DNA from: Candidatus Methylospira mobilis
GTDB taxonomy: Bacteria; Pseudomonadota; Gammaproteobacteria; Methylococcales; Methylococcaceae
Direction of reading: 5' to 3'
NCBI RefSeq assembly: GCF_009498235.1
Contig: NZ_CP044205.1
Span: forward strand, 4,155,389-4,219,388
DNA length: 64,000 nt
Position 1 is the stretch's first letter, and every line of letters begins with the position of its first letter. Below, piece after piece: positions 38,185 to 47,456 of this stretch. Both the position numbers and the translations under genes were made by a program. The notes under the pieces are model-generated. The model did no database searches and was not told where the DNA came from. It saw nothing but the letters and a program-made list of their open reading frames with translations.

Positions 38185-39347
38185 TAAATCATCTGTCGTT
38201 TGGGAAGCATCGCGGCCTCCCGGTATAAATCCAACAGTGCCGTCGCACTGCTTTGCCAACTGAATTTTCCGGCTTGCCGCCTTGACTTGATCTTTAACTG
38301 TTCACGTTCGTCCTTGTTCTGTGACAGGCGCAACATGCTGTCGGCCCATGCAGCCGTATCCGCCGGATTCAGCAATATTGCCGCATCACCCGCTACTTCA
38401 GGTATGGAGCTTGTATCGGACGTCAGCGTCGGCGCGCCAAATTTCATCCCCTCAAGCACAGGCAGACCGAAACCTTCGAAAAGTGAAGGGTAAAGGTTGG
38501 CATAGCAGTTACGGTATAGCCATATCAACTCGTCATCAGAAACATAGCCGGTCATCACAACTTGCGCAGCTATCCCCAAGTCAAGCAAATGTTCCTTGAA
38601 GTCATCCATCAGCCAGCCTTTGCCTCCGGCCAGCACCAAAGGCATGGGCGCGCCTCCCGAAGCGATGTAGCGGGCATAGGCGTCTACAAGACAGCGCTGA
38701 TTCTTTCTGGGCTCAATAGTACCCACGTTCAACCAATAGCTTCCGGATGGAATATTTCCCATTGATTTAGGGCGCTTGCCTTCGCCATTTGAATCAACGA
38801 ATCGCGAGCAGGGGTAAATGACGCGTATTCTGTCTTCGGGAAAATGCGGAAAAACCCTTAAATAATGGTCTCGCGAAGCTTCCGAAATCGCAACTACCCA
38901 ATCAGCTGCGACACTTGCGCGAAAAACGCCGTCGAAACACCCTGTCCGGTTAGTTTCCATGGTCCAGCTTGGATCGATTGCAAAACCCAAGTCGTAGAAG
39001 GTATAAACAAGCCGGCTCGACATCAGCTGAATCGGACACCAGTAGTTGTTGGCATGAATGATGTCCGGCATTCCCAGCTGGGTCTCTACATCGGGGTTAG
39101 CCCAGAAAACCGAAGCAATTTCCCTTGTTATATGCCGCGGGCCGTAATGGACATTGTTCCCTGCATATGGGGATCGAACCGGCATTAATGCGTCAAAGTA
39201 GAAATCACCAAAACTGGGGAAAAGCGAATAGCGATACTCCGGCGCATGCACAAGCATGGCTTGAAGCATCGCGTGAGCATAATATCCGCAGCCGGCTTTT
39301 CCGGAACCGGTTTGAGATACATCAAAACCTATATGCATATTTTTCAA
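38184..39347 (-). CDS. Family-4-type glycosyltransferase
   Basis: 387 residues with GT-B features EPRKNQRCLVDAYARY and SLFEGFGLPVLEGMKFG. The N-terminus, MKNMHIGFDVSQTGSGKAGCGYYA, is typical of family-4 enzymes with an acceptor domain for polyprenol-linked sugars. Acceptor and donor are unknown. It overlaps the gmd-like gene by its stop (TAATG) and is separated from the transaldolase gene by 114 bases. Confidence 0.85.
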   Translation of the reverse strand: MKNMHIGFDVSQTGSGKAGCGYYAHAMLQAMLVHAPEYRYSLFPSFGDFYFDALMPVRSPYAGNNVHYGPRHITREIASVFWANPDVETQLGMPDIIHANNYWCPIQLMSSRLVYTFYDLGFAIDPSWTMETNRTGCFDGVFRASVAADWVVAISEASRDHYLRVFPHFPEDRIRVIYPCSRFVDSNGEGKRPKSMGNIPSGSYWLNVGTIEPRKNQRCLVDAYARYIASGGAPMPLVLAGGKGWLMDDFKEHLLDLGIAAQVVMTGYVSDDELIWLYRNCYANLYPSLFEGFGLPVLEGMKFGAPTLTSDTSSIPEVAGDAAILLNPADTAAWADSMLRLSQNKDEREQLKIKSRRQAGKFSWQSSATALLDLYREAAMLPKRQMI

Positions 39348-39461
39348 AGAATAGTGCGCGTAGCAGCCTTATTCCGCAGTCTGCGCATTCAGCCTCCTGC
39401 CGGATATTAACTACGTTTTTACGGACGAGCTATATTAATGTTTTCCGAAGAAGTGCGGCAC

Positions 39462-40178
39462 TTAGAGTTTAAATTCCGCGTCTACCGCATCGCGGTAAAA
39501 CATTTTGACCGTATCGAGCGAGAACTCATCCAGGTCATAGCCGACCAAAGACAATTTTTTAAGAATATCGTTTGTTACGGTGATCACCTGACAGCCAACC
39601 TGATCCGCCTGAAAAATGTTCAGCAACTCGCGCGGACTGGCCCATATCAGTTCCGCTAGCGGATTTATCTTCAGCAACTCCACCGCAGCCGCCATTAAAG
39701 GCACCGGGTCGCGCCCGGTGTCGGCGATACGTCCGGCGAATACCGATACGTAACTGGGGACTTCCGGATCCAGCGCAGCAACCACATCGCGCACCTGAGA
39801 CAGCGTCATCAGTGCGGTTACATTTAATTTGATTTTTTTCGCGGCCAGTTTTTTCACGAGCGCATAACTGGTTTCCCGGCAGGTATTGGTCACCGGTATC
39901 TTGACGTAAACATTATCGCCCCAGCCTGCAATTTCCATTGCCTGACGCTCCATTTCAGAGAAGTCGTCAGAAAAAACCTCAAAAGACAGCGGCTTATCTT
40001 TTATAGAGCCAAGTATCGATTTGCAGAAAGCCCGATAATCGGTGATGCCGGCCTTTTTCATCAGCGTCGGATTGGTTGTCAATCCCTTGATGTAAGACTT
40101 GGCGTACATCTCAAGCATGCCCGCCTCGTCAGCACCATCGGCGAAAATCTTCACACTCAGTTCTTCAATTTTTTTCAC
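39462..40178 (-). CDS. Transaldolase-family protein in the heptose cluster
   Basis: 238 residues from GTG 40178 (GGAG upstream). The family motif IKGLTTNPTLMKKAG lies at the N-terminus, VKIPVT follows in the middle, and the Schiff-base Lys is expected there. The length fits the short transaldolase/fructose-6-phosphate-aldolase-like group. Its genes around it (gmhA, hddC, hddA) use sedoheptulose 7-phosphate, which transaldolase chemistry produces. So it probably feeds the heptose pathway, not central metabolism. Confidence 0.85.
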   Translation of the reverse strand: MKKIEELSVKIFADGADEAGMLEMYAKSYIKGLTTNPTLMKKAGITDYRAFCKSILGSIKDKPLSFEVFSDDFSEMERQAMEIAGWGDNVYVKIPVTNTCRETSYALVKKLAAKKIKLNVTALMTLSQVRDVVAALDPEVPSYVSVFAGRIADTGRDPVPLMAAAVELLKINPLAELIWASPRELLNIFQADQVGCQVITVTNDILKKLSLVGYDLDEFSLDTVKMFYRDAVDAEFKL

Positions 40179-40312
40179 TACATTTCTCCGGGAATACGAC
40201 AAATGATTTGTGCAATCGCGCCTAATGACCTCGAACGGAAATCGGCATCTTCGGGCTGTTCCTCATCGTAGCCATATTCGTAAAAGATGCTTTTTGCAAC
40301 AGCCGCGCTGTA

Positions 40313-40912
40313 TTACTTGACAGCCGATTCCCATTTCGTCTGGTTCGCCTTGAGTTTGGGATGCGAAACAAGCAGATGCCATACCACCGCCTGAAACGCT
40401 TCCGAGTGCGGCGTGATGTTATCGATATTCACCGTCGGCACGATGACGCAAGCATCGGCCACCTGCCCGGTGTATCCTCCGTCGCGGCCCACTACGCCCG
40501 TTACTTTGGCGCCCACGGATTTGGCGTATTTCAGCGCCTCCACCAGATTCGGGCTGATATTTTTTTCCAGATTCCCGCCGCCCACGGAAAGTATAAACAG
40601 CGCGTCTTTCGCCGTCAGCTTGCTTATTTTCAGCCATTCGACAAAAATCGTGGCCCAGCCCTCATCATTGGTCCGCGCCGTCAGCTCCGATACGTTATCA
40701 GTCGGCGCATAGGATTCGATCCCGACTATCTTGCGAAAGTCATTCACCGCATGGGAACAATTGCCGGCACTGCCGCCAACGCCCAGAAAGAAAATCCGCC
40801 CGCCATCGATTTTAACCACGGCCAGCAGATCGGCCACTTTTTCAATAGCGTCTGCGTCGATTTTTTGAATAATCTCAACGGCCTCGTTCAAATGCTGCTG
40901 TGCGTAGCTCAT
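40313..40912 (-). CDS. gmhA: Sedoheptulose-7-phosphate isomerase
   Basis: An SIS-domain isomerase making D-glycero-D-manno-heptose 7-phosphate, first step of activated heptose synthesis. 199 residues; FLGVGGSAGNCSHAVNDF is the Ser-rich phosphate-binding loop and SVGGGNLEKN the second loop. The C-terminal ITPHSEAFQAVVWHLLV matches GmhA. It overlaps hddC by four bases (ATGA). A related phosphosugar isomerase is possible, but the neighbours support heptose. Confidence 0.88.
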   Translation of the reverse strand: MSYAQQHLNEAVEIIQKIDADAIEKVADLLAVVKIDGGRIFFLGVGGSAGNCSHAVNDFRKIVGIESYAPTDNVSELTARTNDEGWATIFVEWLKISKLTAKDALFILSVGGGNLEKNISPNLVEALKYAKSVGAKVTGVVGRDGGYTGQVADACVIVPTVNIDNITPHSEAFQAVVWHLLVSHPKLKANQTKWESAVK

Positions 40913-41613
40913 GCTTCACCCTTCTCTAAAAAATAGGTTTCTGTTTCTTTCAGGCCGTTATGCGAGCCTATTTCGTAAAAACGCTCATGTACCTCGTAAC
41001 CGGCAAGCTGTCCATCAAGCGAAAGCGCGTGGTAGACCTCAGCCAGATCGAACGCCTGCCCGTCGGGGTAGCTGTCCAGCACCTTACCGGCAAGCACCCC
41101 CAAGCCATAATCGATGTAAGCCATGTCCGGTTTCGGAGCGTGCTTATTGTATTCCACCAGCTCGCCTTCGCGGTACAGAACGTTGCTTTTATCCCAGCGA
41201 TCTCCATTTTCAAGCACCGTCATCAATGCGGTTTTGTTGCTTGCGAAAAACGCTTGCTCAATGGGAGCAAACGCTACCGGCAGAAACGAATCGCCGTACA
41301 ACACAAAAAAACGCTCGCCAAGTAAAGGCAGGGCCTGCTTCAGCGCGCCTCCGGTTCCGAGCAGGACAGGTCCGTCCGGTGAGTAAGTAATGTCCAGGCC
41401 GAATTTAGAGCCGTCCCCGACGATCGCCTGTATCATTTCGCCCAGGTAGCCTATGCACAATACAATACGCTGCAGTCCCTGGGCGCGAAGATAACGCAAC
41501 TGCCTGATGATAAACGGCTCTCCCGCCACATCCACCAAGGCTTTGGGAATTGTTTCGGTAATCGGGCGCAAGCGGGTCGCCAGTCCGCCGGCAAGGATGG
41601 CTACCGGCAGCAT
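40909..41613 (-). CDS. hddC: Heptose-1-phosphate nucleotidyltransferase
   Basis: 234 residues starting with the nucleotidyltransferase signature ILAGGLATRLRPITETIPKAL. HddC adds GMP or another nucleotide to D-glycero-D-manno-heptose 1-phosphate. YGDSFLPV holds the metal-binding Asp. It overlaps gmhA by four bases and the kinase by one. No GmhB-type phosphatase was found nearby, so dephosphorylation at position 7 must come from elsewhere. Confidence 0.8.
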   Translation of the reverse strand: MLPVAILAGGLATRLRPITETIPKALVDVAGEPFIIRQLRYLRAQGLQRIVLCIGYLGEMIQAIVGDGSKFGLDITYSPDGPVLLGTGGALKQALPLLGERFFVLYGDSFLPVAFAPIEQAFFASNKTALMTVLENGDRWDKSNVLYREGELVEYNKHAPKPDMAYIDYGLGVLAGKVLDSYPDGQAFDLAEVYHALSLDGQLAGYEVHERFYEIGSHNGLKETETYFLEKGEA

Positions 41614-42596
41614 CAGGATGACATCACTACTTTGGCGCCCTCGAAATCGAAGCGAAAACGCACCTCCTCCAATCCCGCCCCCGCCATGGCGTGGCGCAAT
41701 TTATTCCGGTCGTGCGCCAGGAACATCAGGAATCCGCCACCGCCCGCTCCGACTAGTTTACCGCCTACGGCGCCGTTTTTCATACCCAAATCATACCAAT
41801 CGTCAATTTTGGGATTGCTCATCCCACCCGACCGGCGTTTCTTATGCTCCCAATGCTCGTGCATCAGCTCGCCGAACAGCCCGGTATTCCCGGACTCCAA
41901 GGCTTCCTTGCTGCGATATCCCAGATCTTTTACATAATGCAGATTGTTTAGCATATCGCTATCGTTCTTTTGAGAGCGCACCTGCTGATCTTTCAATATT
42001 CCGCTGGCGCTACGTGAAAAACCGGTGAAAAACAACAACAGGTTGTCCTCGAGATCAAACATGGTGTCCATGTTTATCCCCAAGGGTACGGCAGTCACTT
42101 TGTCGTCTTTATGAAAGGTAAAACAGGTAACACCACCCACTGCGGCGATATACTGATCCTGTTTGCCGATCGGTTCGCCAAGTCGGTCTATTTCAATATG
42201 GCATGCCAGTTCCGCCAGCTCTTCCTGATGCAGGTGGCGCTTGCGGTGAGTGTATAACGCCTTCAGCAGCGCGGTGGTAAAACTCCCCGAAGACCCCAGG
42301 CCGGTACCCGCGGGTATATCCGCCAGAGTGGTTATTTCCACTTGCGGCGTTTTAAAACCCAGCATATGCAGGGCTTCACGAATGATGGGGTGTTTCACGT
42401 CGCTTATTTGCTCGACGTGCTCGAGCTGCGAATACTTCAGATAAACGCCTTCCGTGAACGGCCTCATTACATTGACATAGACATATTTGTCTATCGCGGC
42501 GGAAACCAGGAACCCTTCATGATCGCGATAATAAGAAGGCAGGTCGGTGCCGCCCCCGCCAAGAGTGATGCGTAACGGACTACGCGCTATGATCAT
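41613..42596 (-). CDS. hddA: D-glycero-D-manno-heptose 7-phosphate kinase
   Basis: A GHMP kinase of 327 residues. N-terminal RSPLRITLGGGGTDLPSYYRD is the HddA signature, PAGTGLGSSGSFTTALL the ATP-binding glycine loop, and LVGAGGGGFLMFL the third motif. It phosphorylates the heptose at C1. Overlap of one base with hddC and of 17 bases with the upstream oxidoreductase indicates one transcript. The gene order kinase-nucleotidyltransferase-isomerase supports the pathway. Confidence 0.87.
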   Translation of the reverse strand: MIIARSPLRITLGGGGTDLPSYYRDHEGFLVSAAIDKYVYVNVMRPFTEGVYLKYSQLEHVEQISDVKHPIIREALHMLGFKTPQVEITTLADIPAGTGLGSSGSFTTALLKALYTHRKRHLHQEELAELACHIEIDRLGEPIGKQDQYIAAVGGVTCFTFHKDDKVTAVPLGINMDTMFDLEDNLLLFFTGFSRSASGILKDQQVRSQKNDSDMLNNLHYVKDLGYRSKEALESGNTGLFGELMHEHWEHKKRRSGGMSNPKIDDWYDLGMKNGAVGGKLVGAGGGGFLMFLAHDRNKLRHAMAGAGLEEVRFRFDFEGAKVVMSS

Positions 42597-43590
42597 AACC
42601 CGACTCCTTGTAAACTGCCTGGACCACTGTCAATGCTTCATACGCGTCGCGCAGCCCGGCTGCCGGATTGCGGTCCAGACGAATATCCTGATAAAACTCG
42701 GCTATCTCTACTGTCCAGGAGTCGTCTCCCATCGGATATTCCCACGAGCTTGTTTCCGGCGGCCCCATTTCCGGCAGCATTTTGTAATAAGTCAGGCGCT
42801 CCACACCGTAGCTGCCGCCCAGACCGGCTAAATCAAGCTTGCCGTTCCGTCCGTATATTTCCATCGAAAACAGGTTTTTCCATTCGGTACATGATGCGTG
42901 CAAGAAAGCAACCTGCTGCCTGGGCGTCTTGAGTATCATGAATCCATTGTCATCGACCGGCATATCCCAGTAATAGGTATGGGCGAAACCTTGTACTTCA
43001 CTGAAATCGCCAAGGAACCAGCGCGAAAGATCGATCAAATGAGGTCCCTGATCGATCAATTCGCCGCCACCGGAAAGTGCCGGATCCGCACGCCACTCCT
43101 TGTCGTAACCGATTCTGGCTCCGTGTCCGTAGCGCGCCCGGATGAACATCAGATCGCCCAGTTCACCGGAATCGACGATCTCTTTAGCCTTGCGCAGGGC
43201 TCTATGATAGCGGTGATTAAAACCCACATGCACTTTGATATCATGCTCTTCAGCCGCTGCAATCACCGGCTCCAGTTCTGTCGGCGATCGCGCCGCCGGC
43301 TTTTCGACAAGGACATGCTTTCCGGCCTCTATAGCTGCCAGCGTAATAGAAGCGAGCGAATCATGCAGTGTGGCAATCATCACGATATCCACTTCCGGCA
43401 ACGCAATCAGCGTGCGCCAATCGCTAAAGACCCTGGCTTCCGTTCCTTTTGCCAGGTTTTCGGCTCGCTTGACGTCTATATCAGCGCACGCAACCAATCG
43501 TCCGCCGTTACCAAGGGCTTTGGCTCGTTTTTGTCCGATCAAGCCGCACCCTACAATACCCACTCCAAACGGTTTATCCACGTTACTCAC
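42580..43590 (-). CDS. Gfo/Idh/MocA-family oxidoreductase
   Basis: 336 residues with an N-terminal NAD fold (GIVGCGLIGQKRAKAL), the conserved EKP (VLVEKPAAR) and a C-terminal substrate domain with GGGELIDQGPHLIDLSRW. Such enzymes oxidise or reduce sugars and sugar nucleotides. In this operon it may modify the activated heptose or its derivatives. The substrate is unknown. Overlaps hddA by 17 bases and the SDR by four. Confidence 0.85.
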   Translation of the reverse strand: MSNVDKPFGVGIVGCGLIGQKRAKALGNGGRLVACADIDVKRAENLAKGTEARVFSDWRTLIALPEVDIVMIATLHDSLASITLAAIEAGKHVLVEKPAARSPTELEPVIAAAEEHDIKVHVGFNHRYHRALRKAKEIVDSGELGDLMFIRARYGHGARIGYDKEWRADPALSGGGELIDQGPHLIDLSRWFLGDFSEVQGFAHTYYWDMPVDDNGFMILKTPRQQVAFLHASCTEWKNLFSMEIYGRNGKLDLAGLGGSYGVERLTYYKMLPEMGPPETSSWEYPMGDDSWTVEIAEFYQDIRLDRNPAAGLRDAYEALTVVQAVYKESGYDHSA

Positions 43591-44444
43591 TTATCCCCCC
43601 AGGTAAATCCACGGTCCCGTCCGGCAATCCGGCGCAATGTATAAGCGTCGCTTGCAGACAGTTCATCCAGATGCTCAGGCCAATGCTGCCAGTCGTCCCA
43701 TACGGCGCTGATCAGTTTACCGCTGATACCCCGACTGACATCCGACGCAAGAAACAACGCCAGATCGGCCACCCTGTCCATGGATGCCCCGCCCTCCGCA
43801 AACACCTTGCCGGCAATAGCAAATTCACGCTCACCCGCTGCTTCAACGCCTTTTTCCAGAACTTCGCCAAGCATGGCGGTCTGCATGGCGCCGGGCGCAA
43901 TGCAGTTAACACGAACATCCAGACTACGGCTTTCTTCCGCCAGCGTTTCGCTGAAGCGAACCAAGCCTGCTTTAGCCGTAGCATAGGCGGTAAAGTTTGC
44001 TCGAGGACCGGTGGCGCCTCCCCCTGACAGATTAATGATGGAGCCGCCGCCGTTTTCATGCAGTACGGGTACGAACGCCTTGCACAAGGCAACAGGCGCA
44101 AGCAAGTCTACTTGCATCGTCCGCACCCATGAAGAAAAGTCGTTTTCCCATAGCGGACCGATCGGCCCTTGAAGGGCGGCATTATTGACCAAGACACTCA
44201 GTGGAGAAGAAAAGCTGTTGACTCGGGTTATTAACTCATCTACCGATGACGGATCGGCCAGATCACAGATCATAAGTAGAACCTGTTGCCCACTCCGCTC
44301 AGGAAGTGATTTTGCAAGGTTTTCCAAATCCGATTTGCTACGCGCTGCAAGATAAAGACTGAAACCCGCCTCCCAGAACCGGCGGGCCAAAAACTCGCCC
44401 AAACCCCGGGATGCGCCGGTTATTAGAGCAAACTTAATATTCAT
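43587..44444 (-). CDS. Short-chain dehydrogenase/reductase
   Basis: 285 residues; start ATG 44444 overlaps the epimerase stop (TAATG), so the longer frame is not used. TGASRGLGEFLARRF is the NAD(P) loop, VNNAALQG the NNAG-like motif, Ser and YATAK supply catalysis. It lies inside the heptose set, so a sugar-nucleotide role is likely. Confidence 0.85.
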   Translation of the reverse strand: MNIKFALITGASRGLGEFLARRFWEAGFSLYLAARSKSDLENLAKSLPERSGQQVLLMICDLADPSSVDELITRVNSFSSPLSVLVNNAALQGPIGPLWENDFSSWVRTMQVDLLAPVALCKAFVPVLHENGGGSIINLSGGGATGPRANFTAYATAKAGLVRFSETLAEESRSLDVRVNCIAPGAMQTAMLGEVLEKGVEAAGEREFAIAGKVFAEGGASMDRVADLALFLASDVSRGISGKLISAVWDDWQHWPEHLDELSASDAYTLRRIAGRDRGFTWGDK

Positions 44445-45400
44445 TAACGCGCTCCGAATACCCACTCATTGGCTTGCAAATACTCAACGGTTTTTATCAC
44501 GCCATCTCGAATACCGAACTTCGGCTTCCAGCCCAGCGACTGAATTCTTTTCGTCTCCAGAAAAATGAAAGGATTATCGCCTATCCAGCCACGGTCTCCG
44601 CCGGAATAATCCAACTGAGGCTTTACTCCCATTTTATCGCAAATCCAGCCGATAGAATCGTTTACCTCGCAATACCCATCGACACCCAGATTAAAAATAT
44701 TGACTTTATCCGTTGCCTTATCCATAGCCAGCAGGATTGCGTCTATGCAGTCCTGGACGTAAAGGTAGGATTTACGCTGTTTTCCGTTGCCCAGTACGGG
44801 CAGACGCGACGGATCGGCCTTTAATTTCTGGTAGAAGTCGAATACATGCCCGTGCGTATAACGTTCTCCTAGGATGGAGACGAAGCGGAAGATCCACGAC
44901 TGGAAACCAAATCCTTCGCAGTAAGCGGCAATCAGCCCTTCTCCTGCCGCTTTGGAAGCTCCATACAGCGAGGTCTGCACGGGAAACGGTCCGTCTTCCG
45001 GCGTAGGTATGACGGTAGCTTCGCCATAAACTGAGCCGGTTGAAGAAAACGCTATTTTCTTGATGTCGTTGGCGCGCATGGCTTCCAGCACATTGTAAGT
45101 AGCAATTGTGTTTTGCTCCAGATCCTTGCGCGGATGATCTGTGCCAAAGCGAACATCGGCATTTGCGGCCAAATGAATAACCTTTTCCCCGCCGGCAAAA
45201 GCGGATTTCAATTTGTCGAAATCCAGCAGGTCTATTTCCTGCAGCCGAAAACCGGCATGGGACACCGCGCCATCAAGAAATCGGCGCTGACCGGTGGAGA
45301 AATTATCGACGCCTGTTACCTGATGACCGTCGGCCAACAGGCGATCTACCAGATTGCTACCGATAAAACCGGCGCATCCCGTAACTATAAAATGAGTCAT
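44444..45400 (-). CDS. NAD-dependent sugar epimerase/dehydratase
   Basis: 318 residues of the extended SDR class: TGCAGFIGSNLVDRLL, then STGSVYGE and SLYGASKAAGEG with catalytic Tyr and Lys. Acts on nucleotide sugars, possibly epimerising the GDP- or ADP-heptose. Which carbon is changed cannot be told. Overlaps GtrA by four bases and the SDR by its stop. Confidence 0.85.
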   Translation of the reverse strand: MTHFIVTGCAGFIGSNLVDRLLADGHQVTGVDNFSTGQRRFLDGAVSHAGFRLQEIDLLDFDKLKSAFAGGEKVIHLAANADVRFGTDHPRKDLEQNTIATYNVLEAMRANDIKKIAFSSTGSVYGEATVIPTPEDGPFPVQTSLYGASKAAGEGLIAAYCEGFGFQSWIFRFVSILGERYTHGHVFDFYQKLKADPSRLPVLGNGKQRKSYLYVQDCIDAILLAMDKATDKVNIFNLGVDGYCEVNDSIGWICDKMGVKPQLDYSGGDRGWIGDNPFIFLETKRIQSLGWKPKFGIRDGVIKTVEYLQANEWVFGAR

Positions 45401-45927
45401 AGCAGTCCTCGTTGCTTAAAAATCCAGAATTTTCCGGAAACAAAGGCTATGCCGATCGTAGCAACGATGGAAAAAAAAGTTCCCACGTAAGGAGCGACAT
45501 TAACACCCTCAATTCTGGAAAATAATTCTCTTATAAAGGTCGTAAAATAGGAAACATCAAGTTCCGGGAAAAGCGCCTCAGTGTAGGACTGCAGCTCGAA
45601 CGTTCTGCCTTTGGCGCTGATAACTTCCATATAAGGTGTAAAGTCAAGATACTCTACCGTTGACGCTGTCACCACCATTGTCACTATAAAATTAACAGCT
45701 ACGATGGTCATATAGCGTCGTACCTCATCGAATCGAGGAACGCCTCGCAATTGAAATGTAAAATATCGATTCGCCAGAAAGTGGAACATCACGGAAGCGA
45801 TATAAGCAACGGCAGTTGAAAACCGGTACTCGAAACCCAGCGACTGTAAAAATAGCGCCAGCACTACGAATTGAACAAGTGCCGAAATACCTCCTACCAA
45901 AAGGAAGCGCAAAAAGCTCATAATCAA
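45397..45927 (-). CDS. gtrA: GtrA-family flippase-like membrane protein
   Basis: 176 residues with four membrane segments (for example LLVGGISALVQFVVLALFL, then FSTAVAYIASVMFHFLANR). GtrA proteins flip polyprenol-linked sugars across the inner membrane. The longer periplasmic insert around residues 75-125 (STVEYLDFTPYMEV) is unusual for the 120-residue family. It overlaps the GtrB-like gene by four bases, the classical pair. Confidence 0.8.
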   Translation of the reverse strand: MIMSFLRFLLVGGISALVQFVVLALFLQSLGFEYRFSTAVAYIASVMFHFLANRYFTFQLRGVPRFDEVRRYMTIVAVNFIVTMVVTASTVEYLDFTPYMEVISAKGRTFELQSYTEALFPELDVSYFTTFIRELFSRIEGVNVAPYVGTFFSIVATIGIAFVSGKFWIFKQRGLL

Positions 45928-46856
45928 TCAAAGTTGGTTTTTTTATCAATTATATACATGGGCCGCCGTTTTACTTCATCGTAAATCCGACCGACGTACT
46001 CGCCTATCAGCCCAAGCCCCAGCAACTGCACGCCGGCAAAGAAACTTACCACCAATACCGTAGTGGGTAGTCCGGGAGTTAATTCGAATCCGATCAGCTT
46101 TTGAATTACATACCATGCACCCAGCAGGAAACTCAGGCCTGCCAGAATGAAACCGCCAATCGACATTATAAATAATGGCTGCGAACTAAAGCTGATCAGC
46201 CCATTCAACCCTATCTTGAGCGAACCGGTCAGACGATTATAGTTGCCCTTGCCGGCATAACGTTCGTCGCGATCATATTCAATAAAGGCTTGCTTGAAAC
46301 CCACATAGGCAACGAGACCGCGCAGAAATCCATGCGTTTCATTCAACTGGCGCAACTCTTCGATAACCCTGCGCGTCATAATACGAAAATCGCCCGTATT
46401 GCGCGGAATCTGAACATCGCTGAACTTGTTAATCAGCGAATAACCTGCATGCGCGATTATCCGCTTAATTAATGTTTCGCCTTTACGCGAACGGCGTTTG
46501 GCGTAGACTACCTCATAGCCTTCCCCTAGCTTGGCATACATCTGTTCGATCAGCTCCGGCTGATCCTGAAGATCAACATCAATCACTACACAGGTGTCGC
46601 CGGAACAACCGAGAATACCGGCCATGGTTGCCGCCGGCTGGCCGAAACGTCTCGAAAATACCATCAGTTTTACATTGGGATTGCGGTTTATCTCTTCGAG
46701 AATAATTTCCTCCGTCCGGTCAGGAGAAGGATCAAGAGCAAAAATAACCTCGTAACTTTTACCCATCCGTCCAAAGACGGCTTCCACTCTTGCCAGAAAC
46801 GGGCGTATATTGGCCTCTTCTTTGTAGACCGGGACAACTATAGAAATATCAGGCAC
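45924..46856 (-). CDS. gtrB: GtrB-like polyprenol-phosphate glycosyltransferase
   Basis: 310 residues: family-2 N-terminus VVPVYKEEANIRPFLARVE, FALDPSPDRTEE, VVIDVDLQDQPELIEQM with the DxD metal site, RNTGDFRIMTRR, and two C-terminal membrane helices. Makes undecaprenyl-phosphate sugar (glucose in known cases) for a flippase such as GtrA, four-base overlap. First gene of the coupled run; 600 bases without a gene precede it, so its promoter is likely there. Confidence 0.88.
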   Translation of the reverse strand: MPDISIVVPVYKEEANIRPFLARVEAVFGRMGKSYEVIFALDPSPDRTEEIILEEINRNPNVKLMVFSRRFGQPAATMAGILGCSGDTCVVIDVDLQDQPELIEQMYAKLGEGYEVVYAKRRSRKGETLIKRIIAHAGYSLINKFSDVQIPRNTGDFRIMTRRVIEELRQLNETHGFLRGLVAYVGFKQAFIEYDRDERYAGKGNYNRLTGSLKIGLNGLISFSSQPLFIMSIGGFILAGLSFLLGAWYVIQKLIGFELTPGLPTTVLVVSFFAGVQLLGLGLIGEYVGRIYDEVKRRPMYIIDKKTNFD

Positions 46857-47456
46857 AAACTCACCTACAAATTTGTTGATTCAACCATAGATTGAAAATT
46901 AACGCAATAAAGCTTCCTGGGTTAACAGCACACCCGCTCGCGGAAGCTTATAGCACGAGATGACGGGAATATTCAAATCTTTTATAACTACATCAGTCAT
47001 GCCATTAAGCATTGGCTCAACCATTAAGACTCAACTACCCCAGGGGAACTCTGGAAGCTGGGGTATGCCAAGGGTAACTCAGCAATATGGCAGCTTGCTT
47101 CAACTGCACTTCTTAAGAAAAGACATTTGTTACCGGAACAATATCAAGAGCAATTTCTTGCATTATCGGCCCTTCCCCGCAGCCATCACCGGCATAAAGA
47201 GCCGATAAGCCGCGTTCACTATCGATATCAATTCCATTAGAACCTCCATTTTCTTTTGGCAGCTACATTACGCAACCAGCAACATTGATATGATCATACC
47301 CAGTAATATCAGACAACCAAACACAGCCAATCCATATATAATGAAGCGAAGCATTTGGCATACTAAAACAACCAAGAAGCATTTAATATCGACTCTGCGA
47401 CCGCAGTTCCTGCGTCATTTGATTTGTTTTTCGCCCCGTTTTTAGCATTGCCTTTT
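46857..47456 (-). other. Intergenic stretch before the gtrB-led operon
   Basis: 600 bases without a gene. AT-rich; one perfect 8-bp stem TACCCCAG/CTGGGGTA (47036-47065) with a 14-base loop, no T run. It should contain the end of the upstream operon and the promoter of the gtrB-led operon, but I cannot point to either with certainty. Confidence 0.4.

Noticed and set aside
32598-46856. JUMPstart/ops element for the polysaccharide locus
   Set aside because: I did not find GGCGGTAGC-type ops before gtrB or the other operon starts.
47036-47065. 8-bp stem-loop in the 600-base gap
   Set aside because: No T run and long loop; too weak to call a terminator.
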